NCBI RefSeq assembly: GCF_000497045.1
Contig: NW_015961959.1
Span: 124,001 to 188,000 of the forward strand
Length of the DNA stretch: 64,000 nt
DNA from: Kalmanozyma brasiliensis GHG001
Lineage: Eukaryota; Basidiomycota; Ustilaginomycetes; Ustilaginales
Direction of reading: 5' to 3'
Shown here: in pieces, positions 55,498-64,000 of the stretch
Layout: every line of letters starts with the position of its first letter
Numbering within the stretch: the stretch's first letter is position 1
Program-made: the position numbers and the translations under genes
The notes under the pieces: generated by a model
What the model was told of the DNA's origin: nothing
Database searches by the model: none
Seen by the model: the letters and a program-made list of their open reading frames with translations, nothing else

Positions 55498-56035
55498 ACG
55501 TTGCGCGCGTTTGCAGCCTCGTTTGTCTTCAACATCATGTCCTTGTAACCTCTCATCGTCAGTCGTACTTTCTTCGGCCCGACGCGTTCGGTGCAGCGCG
55601 TCGTGGTGTCCTCCGCGGCTTGCCGCCTAGCCCACCCACTCCCCCTTTTCTCTTGGTCGCTTTGTATCTTTTTTTCTGTACTTTTACCGCCAGCGCTAGC
55701 ATCTCTACCCCTCAGATATATCCAGCAGCAATCTGAGCATATCGGTCTCAAACATCCTCTTTTCGTGTGTGCTCGTGTGTGTCTGGCGTATTTGAATGCG
55801 CGTTCTGTTAGTCGGGCTCGATCGTGTATGCGTCGTCTCCGAGGCAAGCTGCAGGATTGTCGTCGCGTTGACAATCGCGTATCGGGTGTAGATCAGGGGC
55901 TTTTGTGCTGACGAAGGAAGCGGATCTCACAGGCGAACGATGTTCTGCACACAGGATTGGTTGAGTGTCTGTCTTCGAGACGCTGCGAAGGGTACAAATA
56001 CAATTGCGATTGGATCGAGTGATGAGGATGGCAGA
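55498..56035. other. Intergenic between convergent H2B and Vps24
   Basis: 538 bp; I see UTR-like T/C-rich sequence only. Confidence 0.45.
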
Positions 56036-56950
56036 TCAACCACGAAGAAGACCATCTAATGCGGCCTGCATGCGTTGCATGTCTTGCTGCTCCTCCTCCT
56101 CGTTGACCTTTGGATCTTCGATTGCGAGATCCGGTAGGTGGTCTGTGGTACTGGCCTGGCCGAGTTTGCCGTCAGTGAGCTGGTACAGCACCTTGTCGAC
56201 TTCGGCTTGTGCTTCCTCCTCCATTTCGTCCTCGTCTTCGCCTAGAACGCCCGAGTCGAGCGTGTCGTCCATGAGCTCTTCCATGATGCCTGCCTGATGT
56301 TGTTGTAGCAATGAAGGAGAAAAGGTGTGGTGAGTACGGGCGTGGTTTGAGTCGGATGTGGATCGAGGACGGGGGCGCTTACCTTGGTCATCTCGGCGCT
56401 CATCTGTCGCATTGCCGCCGACACCTCTGGCAACTTGACGAGCTGATTCGACAGCTTCATGATCTCGGTCGACTTTGCCATGCTGCCCGTCACCTTGTAC
56501 ATCGCTGTTCATCCACAAGCCAACGACTCACTGTGTAAGTACCTCGTCTATCTTCATTCTCTCCCGAATCGGGTTGGCACTTACCCAGTTGATGCTGGAG
56601 CTGCATGTGTATACTGTTGAGTCTCGCCTTGCTCACCGAGAGCCTGTTCTTCTGCTTCTGTGCGCGCACCACCTCTCTCGCCAGGATCTTGGCGTTCTTG
56701 ACATCGCCCTTCTTGGCGAGCTTCTTGATCTCTGCTTTGGTTTTGGATGAGCCCTGGTCGATCTGGCGCATCTCGCGGTCCAGCGATCGTTGCTCGGATC
56801 GCAGCTGCGATTGCACCTTCTTCACCCTCTCTACGGCCGTCACATGGGAGGAGATACGTCAGTGGTCTGGTGATGTTGAAGATGATGCCTGGTTGGAGGC
56901 TACTTACCCTCCTGTGTCGGCCCGAATATGAGCTTCGATACCGCCTGCAT
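56036..56950 (-). CDS. VPS24: ESCRT-III subunit Vps24 (CHMP3)
   Basis: Filament-forming endosomal protein for multivesicular-body sorting. Four exons (56950-56908, 56830-56585, 56504-56383, 56293-56036) in phases 1, 1 and 0 give 222 aa. The spliced protein runs [20 protein letters not shown], then [19 protein letters not shown], a basic helix 1-2 region, [18 protein letters not shown], and [18 protein letters not shown]. It then continues [15 protein letters not shown] into an acidic C-terminal helix ([17 protein letters not shown]) with a final MIM-like helix ([11 protein letters not shown]). This parallels human CHMP3 through every junction. The three small introns (77-90 nt) are typical of the genome. 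Confidence 0.95.
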
Positions 56951-59359
56951 TGTGTGTCTCGGTCGCTCTGTGGATGAGCTCGCTTCGATCCGTCCTTGGC
57001 TTGTTGGTGTGACTGCGTGACTTGAGGCAAATACTCCTCAGAGCCGCTGTACGAGCCTGCTGTCGTTGACGCTGTGTAGGAAGAAGTTCGAGCAGTGGAC
57101 CAGTGGGGGCTGGTTCGAGATATGGATGGAGTTGCTCACTGCCGAGGTGGAGCTGAAGTCCGCGTGTCAAGGGTGCGCATGCAAAGCTGCGTAGCCGTGC
57201 GAGCCGGATTCGGATTTCGGATGTGATTCGCGCCGCTGAGGTTTTCGGGCGAGAGCAGCATTCAGCCGTGGATCTCTCCTGGCATGCATTGAATCGATTT
57301 TGGCTCCTTGACTGCTCGTAGGGCCTCAGTATGCTAGTCACGACGCTAGACCGGCCTAGGGAAGGTGATGAAGGTGGATTCTGATGCCTTGTGCTGCAAA
57401 GCATGGTCGATGATGATCACTTCCTGTTGCTGTAGCTTGACTATTATTTGCGAAAGAAAGTCACAACTCCAAAAAAGCTGCCAAAAAGGGGGCACGAAAA
57501 AGGCGATTGATTCGGTCATATCGACCACGGCTTAACATGGTGATCCGGCGCACATCGGCTTGGTTCGAGGAGATTGGCCCCGATCCACCATGTCTGCTCC
57601 ACCCCAGCGAGTCCGACGGCTGTCGCACGGCGAGTCGCATTCGTGCTGGACGACGTCGAGACAAGCCACAGCAGGGCGGCGTACAATTTCATGTCTGCAC
57701 AGCAACGACGCCCATGCGTCGAAAAACGAACAACGGCTCGGCGTAGTTGACAGAGACTCGATGACGCCCACACAGAATGGTACAGAGCGTCAGAAGGCCT
57801 GCTCCCAGACACAGGCACAAAGGCGTCGCCAACAATGCTGAGCCAAACGCCTCAGTGCATGCTGTTCGAACCGGCCTGAAATGTAAGATCATGCGTCGAG
57901 CACGAATAACGCGCGACGCGTCTGGAGAACGCGCAGGAAAGAACAACAACATGCAGATCCTTCGGTCAGAGACAACACGCCAGTCCGACAGGCTCGGCTG
58001 GGTCGTGACGCGCCCAAAAAAGGATTCCTTTGATCTCGTTCTGTGCGTCGTTCGGGTTCGAAAGAAAGGCGCTCCGACCCGAGTCAGGAAGATGCACGAT
58101 TGAAGCAAACTGACTTGTCGGATATCAATTCGATCTGAGCTAGCTGAGTTGGTCTGACCGGGAAAGACAGACGTGCTGCTGCCGGCTCTGCAACGCTGAT
58201 CGTGCCACCGCCGGCCGATGACCCGTCTTGCTGAATCGGAGCACTAGCTCAGCCGTGCTGTCGATAGGGCCGCTTGAGGACATCAAAGCCACTTCACAGA
58301 CGAGGAGGGAACACAGGCGAGCCAGAGCAAGAGAGAGAGACCCTGCTTCCAGCTGCACCTCGGCTACGCCGAAGCCTGCTACCAGCCCTGAGTCGGCCCA
58401 CTTCCGTCGTGCAAAGCATCTTCCCACGCTCAAGCACTACATCGGCTCCTTGTGTATAATCTCAGCACAAGCATCAGAGATCACGTTAGCGTCATCTGAA
58501 GACCTCCTAGCGGCAGTGTCAGCAAGTGGGTTGTGACAAACAAAGAGCAAAGCTTTTAAAAAACAAAAGGTGGCTAAAATGAGAACGCGTGCTTCGCCGC
58601 CTCTGTTCGGGTTCTGCTATCTCCTTGCCTTGCCTCGCTTTGCCTTGCCTCGAGGTCGGCAATTGCGCTCGGTTGGAGCTGCCGTGCGCTTTCTCGCTTC
58701 TCCGAAGGTGTGTGCCTGCTCGACGCTATGCGGTCTAAGAATGAGCGCAACACCCCAAGCTCTGATGATCGTCTTTGTCTTGTCAAGGGCGTAGTCATCT
58801 TCATTTCGTTCCTCACCCATGCGCTGCTGGCGACTCATTTCATCTTTCCGCAGTCACGCTCCTCACTCGCCTGAGTCGGTCCACACTCATTGTTGCCTCC
58901 AAGCTCACCACGACCACATCCGCGCATCCCCACCATCCTATTGTACTTCCTGCCCCCCTATCACCACCTTCTAAGCAGCATAGCTTCTGCTTTTGGTCGC
59001 TGCCATCACGCGACATCCCCGCAGCCGCTCGTGTCCGCTTCATCCAGGCTTTCCTTTGGCTGGCTCGGCGCGGTGCCTAAGTTTCTCCCATACATCCGAA
59101 TAGAGCAACTCCTCACACGCACGACGCTCGACAGAAACAGCACGAGCTCCACACATTCAACCTAGCATCTTTATCATTGCCCACCAACGTCGCGACGACA
59201 ATCGCGACCACAACCACCTTCAAGCGAACAAGCTAGCAGCACGAGTATGGCCGCTTTCTATTGATACCTGTACGACCCCGAGCGAGCCATACCAATTTCC
59301 TTGCAACCCGCACGATCCCCGGTCCAAATCTATCCCGCATCTACTGCACGCATCGCACA
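56951..59359. other. Long intergenic region and leader of the 1,126-aa gene
   Basis: 2.4 kb with no supportable gene on either strand. A T/A-rich CTTTTAAAAAAC stretch lies near 58553. From about 58,800 the plus strand is C/T-rich and looks like a leader. Confidence 0.45.
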
Positions 59360-62300
59360 ATGTCTGCCGTCGCTCCCCGCCCCGCCTCGATCGCCAACTC
59401 GTTCTACGAGTCCGACGGCCGGTCGAGCATCGACTACGGCCCGTTCACCGATCCCAACAGCAAGACCAGTGAGCTGGCTCGCGCCGTCGGTAGGGAGAGG
59501 GAAGGCCTCGTCCCCGCCTTTCGTCCGCCCAGCAACTGGACGCAACGCTCCAGCCACCACGACGTCGTCTGGTCCGGCGCTCACCAACACGCGCAGGACC
59601 CCAACGATGACCAATTCTCCGATGCCGAGAGCTGGGATGGAGAGACGCAGCCAAGCTCGGCTGCACCTACCAACGTCGACCACGACTCACTTAGCAGTGT
59701 CTACGGTCACGTGCGTCCCACCAGCATCGGCAGCGCCATCTTTGCTGGGCGTGGCGTCCAGTCCGATCGCAGGCGCAGAGAAGCACCGCCGCCCCTCCCC
59801 AATCTTCAGCAAGATAGCCACCACCTCGGCATCGACGCAGCAGGTCTGCTGAGCCCCACGTCACAGAGCATGGTCAGCCCGCGCAGTGACGCCAGCGACT
59901 TCGAGAGCAGCAGCCGGATCAGCGCCTATGACGGCAGCAGCGATGCAGCAGAACATGTTGATCCGTCTGAAGGGCTTGACGTCCAGGATAGCTCGCTCTC
60001 CACGGCTTCTGCGCAGGCAGCATTCGAGGATGGTGTCAAGACGGCCAGACAGCCACTTCCGTCTCGCTTTTCTTCCAAAGCCGCGCCTCTCCTCCCTGCA
60101 AAAGCATCCTCACGAGGTAGTACCGCAACCTCCCCCAGCCGAGACGGCTCTTCCTCGGACGCGGACACCAGCCTGACGCGTGCGAGCCCAAACAGGCTGC
60201 CAGACGGCACCTTGGTGCCAAAGATGCCTCCGATTCCACAAACGAACGATGCCAACCGGCTGCGCAAGCCCAGAGCACGTCGCGAAAGATCTCCCATCCT
60301 GTCCTTCGATGGCGGAGTAGCTGAAGAGGAAAAGATGCTCGGCGAGCTGCAAGACAAGCTGGCGGGCGACGCGCGCAGCAGAGTCAGCACGCTCGGTCCC
60401 AAGGTCAAGAGGAATGCGCCAGCACCCTGGGAGCTTGACGGAGACGATGGCGCCGCTGCCGTTAGTCGACCTTCCCTGCGTGACCAGCTGCGACCGAATG
60501 CCGAGACGTTTGAAAAGCCCTTCTCCCGCTTCAAATCCAGACCTTCGGTCGACGCCGGACTGCCAGGCACAAGGAGTCCCAATCCGTCGCACACGCCTTC
60601 GGGTCTCGCCCTCAGCTCCCATCCCTCGAACGCAGACTCGCTCGTGCAGGAAGCGCAGAAGGAGAACGACCCACACGCGACCTTCGCTTCCCAGAGATCG
60701 CGATCCAAGAGCGTCTCGAATAGCGCAGCTAGCATGTTGAAAGGCCTCGGACTTTCGGGAGCGGCGGCGCCAGCTTCCAAGAAGGGTAAGCTCACCAAGG
60801 CTTTGCGTTTGGTGGGTGCGGGCGGCGGTGGGCCCGCACAAGGCGAACGTCGACCCTTGCATCCAGCTTCGGCTCCACTGTCGGAGCTGAACACATTCAC
60901 TGGCCTTACCCATGGACCTGCCTACGACGCCGTCCCTTCGCCTCGCTTTGGACATGAGCTGCCACACAGCGACTCGGCTCGCAATCTTTACGCAGGCAAC
61001 ACGATGCCGACTCCAGGCAAGACCCAGGCCGAGCACGTCCAGACGCTCATGTCGACCAACATCCAGTTCGGGAACACAGCTCGCTCTCCGACCATCCTAT
61101 CGCCAACTCCCGCTCAAGGCCCGATGCCTTCGCCGCGCATGGGCGGTGTTCGCTCTCTTGCTTACAAGAAAGACACTCTGAGTCCGACAGACTCGTCCAG
61201 CTTCGCCAGCGAACAAAGCCATTATCTTCATTCGATGGAGCTCGCGCGGTCGCGGACTCCTCCGGCGCGCGAACACAGCATCACTTCACGCTCGGCGACA
61301 TCCAGTGAGGGTCCCGCGCCGCGCAGCAGCAGCCTCGAGAGCGAGGCCATAGTGGAGTCGCTCACCACCGAGGCCGAATTGACGCCCGTCGGCAAGGCGT
61401 CCGCAGAGGCACTCGCTTCGCGACCTCGGCACTCGTCCCCACGTCCAACCCACCAAGCTGGGATGATGTCTACTTCTTCAAGCCAAGCTTCGGGCAGTCT
61501 GCCGCTTCCCGGCAATATCGAGGGCGTTGCGTACAAGCTCATCTCGCTTGAAGAAGCTCGTGAGCAGGCGCGTCGGAAGCAGTCCGAGTGGCTCGCATCT
61601 TCGGGCGCGAGCACGGCCGGCAAAACCTCGCCTAATCTTGCTTCGGGCGACTCCGCTCAAGATGAGCTGAGCATGCAGCGAGACCCTTCGAGCGACGGCC
61701 AGATCAAGAACAAGAAGAGCGGTTTCCTGCTGCGCAAATTGAAGAAGGAGAAGGGTTCGAGCGTCGAGTTAGACCCCGCGTCTTATTTCGCCTCGAGCAC
61801 AAGCAGCAGGAACGTGTCTGCATCCAGCCATCCGCCGGTGCCATCTTTCTCTGTCACTAGCCTGGGCGAGGAGAGTGACGAGCTGAAGCCCTTGACTTCG
61901 ATGAACAAGCCCGCCCTGCAGATTCGACCGATGTCGTCCATGTTCTCCGGCTTTTCACCTGACTTCCTCGACGCCTCGACTCTCGCAGAGGGTCACGGGC
62001 GAGATCCGGACAGCTCCTCTGCGGGATCTGCGGGCTTGCTCATGCCACAGAGCCCGGCCACGCAATCTTTTCGTACACCGTCTCCTGTCCTTTCGGAGTC
62101 AGGCCGTTTCCCTTCCAACTCCAGCTTCACGAGGCCGAAAGTCGCCGAGATCAAGCCGACACCACACGGAACCGTTTTGCCGGGACCTGCCGTGCCTGGC
62201 TCTGCCGAAAGCAACTGGAGCGCATTCGGCATTGCCAACGAGCGGAACCGCTTGCCCAGCCTTGACGCTGGGACCAGCAGCACAGACGAGCCATCCCTCT

Positions 62301-62740
62301 TCCACTCTCCCGTCATTTCGCCTCTCACGCCCACCTTCCACCACACTGTCGAGGCACCGGCTTCTGAGCATGGAACCCCGGCGCTCTGGACCGAGGATGC
62401 CGCCACCTTCTCGAACCCAGCAAGCCCGCAGATCCCAGATGAGGTGCGACAGCGGGCTCGAGACATCGAAGCGCAGATCCAGGAGCTCTGCAACGAGCTC
62501 AACGAGCTGCGCGTCAAGCACGTAGGGCAAGGCACTGCTCCCGTCTTCCGAGCGAGCGAGCTCGACGAGCGTCAGGCCGCGGCCGACTGCCCCAGCTGCG
62601 GCTGCGCTTGCGCCGAGCAGCGTCGACTACAGAGCGTCAACGAGGCTGCGGTCTTGAAGGGTGTCAGCGTGCTCGACCGAGGTCGCGCACTCAAGCCTTC
62701 TTCCAACGCTGGCAAGTTTGGCGGCTACACGAATCGTTGA
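59360..62740 (+). CDS. Large disordered protein with C-terminal coiled coil and Cys cluster, function unknown
   Basis: Single exon, 1,126 aa, from the ATG at 59360 (MSAVAPRPASIANSFYESDG). It is almost entirely Ser/Pro/Arg-rich disorder with many SP and RS-type sites. Short candidate motifs include KPFSRFKSRPS, a basic KSGFLLRKLKKEKG (about 785) and IEGVAYKLISLEEAREQARR (about 725). Near the C-terminus are a coiled coil (about 1027-1053, with ARDIEAQIQELCNELNELRV) and a compact CPSCGCAC cluster (about 1077-1084), then a conserved-looking tail ending GKFGGYTNR. The Cys cluster could bind a metal. I do not recognise the family; such layouts occur in smut cell-cortex and polarity proteins, but that is inference. 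Confidence 0.75.
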   Translation: MSAVAPRPASIANSFYESDGRSSIDYGPFTDPNSKTSELARAVGREREGLVPAFRPPSNWTQRSSHHDVVWSGAHQHAQDPNDDQFSDAESWDGETQPSSAAPTNVDHDSLSSVYGHVRPTSIGSAIFAGRGVQSDRRRREAPPPLPNLQQDSHHLGIDAAGLLSPTSQSMVSPRSDASDFESSSRISAYDGSSDAAEHVDPSEGLDVQDSSLSTASAQAAFEDGVKTARQPLPSRFSSKAAPLLPAKASSRGSTATSPSRDGSSSDADTSLTRASPNRLPDGTLVPKMPPIPQTNDANRLRKPRARRERSPILSFDGGVAEEEKMLGELQDKLAGDARSRVSTLGPKVKRNAPAPWELDGDDGAAAVSRPSLRDQLRPNAETFEKPFSRFKSRPSVDAGLPGTRSPNPSHTPSGLALSSHPSNADSLVQEAQKENDPHATFASQRSRSKSVSNSAASMLKGLGLSGAAAPASKKGKLTKALRLVGAGGGGPAQGERRPLHPASAPLSELNTFTGLTHGPAYDAVPSPRFGHELPHSDSARNLYAGNTMPTPGKTQAEHVQTLMSTNIQFGNTARSPTILSPTPAQGPMPSPRMGGVRSLAYKKDTLSPTDSSSFASEQSHYLHSMELARSRTPPAREHSITSRSATSSEGPAPRSSSLESEAIVESLTTEAELTPVGKASAEALASRPRHSSPRPTHQAGMMSTSSSQASGSLPLPGNIEGVAYKLISLEEAREQARRKQSEWLASSGASTAGKTSPNLASGDSAQDELSMQRDPSSDGQIKNKKSGFLLRKLKKEKGSSVELDPASYFASSTSSRNVSASSHPPVPSFSVTSLGEESDELKPLTSMNKPALQIRPMSSMFSGFSPDFLDASTLAEGHGRDPDSSSAGSAGLLMPQSPATQSFRTPSPVLSESGRFPSNSSFTRPKVAEIKPTPHGTVLPGPAVPGSAESNWSAFGIANERNRLPSLDAGTSSTDEPSLFHSPVISPLTPTFHHTVEAPASEHGTPALWTEDAATFSNPASPQIPDEVRQRARDIEAQIQELCNELNELRVKHVGQGTAPVFRASELDERQAAADCPSCGCACAEQRRLQSVNEAAVLKGVSVLDRGRALKPSSNAGKFGGYTNR

Positions 62741-63272
62741 GCGCGGCTCCTCTTCATTCCAAGGCATACACGCTACACTATCACTATACCAAATGTCAAT
62801 CCTTCTGTGCAACCTGTGCTTTGCGAGTGAAGAAGATGCGATCGAGAGACGAGGCTGGCCCCGAACAACGAGCCCAGGAGAGACCGGCATTGTGCGGCGT
62901 TTCAACGGGCTGCACGTCCAAAGTCGCCGGCAGATGTCTGCCAGCGACCTTTCCTAGTGACGCTTAGGCCGTCTGGATCCAAGCAGAAGATGTGTGCGGT
63001 AGCTTGCGCAAGCCCCTGGTGGGCTTAGGGGATGGCGTGACCGACCACATACGAAGGACACTTGCCAACGAAGTCACAGCGTTGGGTGGGAGAATCGCCT
63101 CCCGGCGTTTCACAGGTGGGCGAAGGTTCAGGGTCCAGGGGTGAGTGTTGATCTTTCATTTCGTCATCACGCCTGCCCCTCAAGGCGACGTTGGCCTTAT
63201 CTATCCCTCGCTCCATCTTTCCCCTCGTACCATCATCCACCTTCACCTCTATCTTCAGCGAAGAGCGAGACC
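62741..63272. other. Intergenic
   Basis: 532 bp between the unknown protein and the aquaporin; I see no gene. Confidence 0.45.
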
Positions 63273-64000
63273 ATGTCGCGCCTCACAATGCGCTCCCACC
63301 TGTCGGAAGAGCAAGTCCATCCGGACCCCTCGACCACGGTTCCGCTCCTACCCGCCTCGGCGCCTCTGCCATACCAATCCACGCCCTTACACAAACCACC
63401 TCGCTGGTGGCCGCAATACCCCTCAGGGCTCGAACCGAACACCTGGGCGCGTCTTCGACATCTCTATCGCGAGGAGCTAGCCGAATTCTTCGGCACCCTT
63501 CTGATCCTCCTCTTTGGCGCAGGTGTCGAATGTCAGGTAGCGCTGCACTACCACACGGAGACACGCGATGCAGCGTACGGGTCGTACCTCTCGGCGCGTC
63601 TGGCTTGGGCTTCAGGCGTAGCGTTGGCGGTGTGGGTGTCTGGTGGGGTGAGTGGAGGCCACTGCAATCCCAGCGTCACCATTGCTTTGGCGTTGTTCCG
63701 AGGCTTCCCACGACGCAAAGTGGTCCCATTCATCATCGCTCAAACCCTCGGTGCGACGGTGGGCAGCCTGCTCGTCTACGCCAATAACATCACCAACATT
63801 GACCGGTTCAATTCGGGCTTACGCACCGTAAAGGGGCTGGGGAGTACGGCGGGGATGTTCTTCTCCATGCCAGCCCCCGAGTTGAGCTACCCACAAGCGA
63901 TGTACTCCGAGTTCCTCGCCACCGCGGTTCTGCTCTTCGTCGTCTTCGCACTGGCTGACAGCGCCAACCTCAAGCCTCCTCAGGGAACCCAGCCGTTCGC
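63273..64000 (+). CDS. Aquaglyceroporin (MIP family), 3' end outside window
   Basis: Membrane channel for water/glycerol. 242 residues are visible from the ATG at 63273. An N-terminal cytosolic tail of about 68 residues precedes the first helix (EELAEFFGTLLILLFGAGVECQ). A second helix contains ASGVALAVWVSGGVSGGHCN, and the first pore loop is HCNPSVTIALA, with NPS at about 132-134 in place of the usual NPA. FIIAQTLGATVGSLLVY (helix 3) and YSEFLATAVLLFVVFALAD (helix 4) follow. The second NPA box lies beyond the window. Non-canonical first boxes (NPS) occur in fungal Fps1-like and aquaglyceroporin groups. Confidence 0.88.
   Translation, partial: MSRLTMRSHLSEEQVHPDPSTTVPLLPASAPLPYQSTPLHKPPRWWPQYPSGLEPNTWARLRHLYREELAEFFGTLLILLFGAGVECQVALHYHTETRDAAYGSYLSARLAWASGVALAVWVSGGVSGGHCNPSVTIALALFRGFPRRKVVPFIIAQTLGATVGSLLVYANNITNIDRFNSGLRTVKGLGSTAGMFFSMPAPELSYPQAMYSEFLATAVLLFVVFALADSANLKPPQGTQPF

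Noticed and set aside
1..64000. CRISPR arrays, rRNA, long terminal repeats or transposase genes
   Set aside because: I saw no regularly spaced direct repeats, rRNA-like sequence, LTR pair or transposase motif.

Overview
The window is nuclear DNA from a basidiomycete fungus, most likely a smut of the Ustilaginales. Genes are long and intron-poor. The introns that do occur are mostly about 85-170 nt, with GTAAGT/GTGAGA-type donors and CAG/TAG acceptors. Proteins carry Ser/Ala/Pro-rich low-complexity stretches, and the gene set is fungal: ergosterol C-24(28) reductase, MIPC synthase, a Rim15-type kinase, Rco1, GH125 mannosidase and intron-containing H2A. I see no plasmid, phage, CRISPR or rRNA signal, and no tRNA I could support.

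Layout. 1-10.4 kb: the end of a Tlg1/syntaxin-6 SNARE, an Irs4-like EH protein, HSBP1 and farnesyl/geranylgeranyltransferase alpha (divergent pair), a small membrane protein, a mitochondrial bL9-BolA fusion, COQ1, and an L-rhamnose-mutarotase-fold protein. 10.4-26.2 kb: one giant Rim15-like PAS/kinase/receiver gene (about 4,141 aa) with a 1.47-kb intron. 26.2-31.4 kb: MIPC synthase (GT32) and a Yia6-type mitochondrial NAD+ carrier. 31.4-35.8 kb: an accessory island with an amidase pseudogene next to an intronless protein carrying two HNH-endonuclease-like units and three AP2-like units. 36-44.2 kb: ERG4, a small PPxY protein, ribosomal protein eL29 with a start codon apparently split by an intron, and a secreted GH125 mannosidase. 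44.2-57 kb: an Rco1-like double-PHD protein, COG1, a PPIL1-type cyclophilin, a divergent H2A/H2B pair, and ESCRT-III Vps24. 57-64 kb: a large disordered protein of unknown function and the start of an aquaglyceroporin.

The genes are ordinary housekeeping neighbours, not an operon. Shared themes are endomembrane traffic (SNARE, COG1, Vps24), membrane lipids (ERG4, MIPC synthase, COQ1), mitochondrial function (bL9-BolA, NAD+ carrier) and chromatin (H2A, H2B, Rco1). Two proteins, the MIPC synthase and the 241-aa protein, end in PPxY motifs, a feature of clients or adaptors of Rsp5-type ubiquitin ligases.

The items most worth following are the HNH/AP2 gene beside the dead amidase, the bL9-BolA fusion, the split start codon of eL29, four 9-bp-spaced TGA(C/G)TC sites upstream of the Rco1-like gene, a 12-bp inverted CCAAT repeat upstream of the Rim15-like gene, and a near-symmetric element in the H2A/H2B divergent promoter. 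Splice sites were read by eye from phase, consensus and fit to known families; no transcript data were available.
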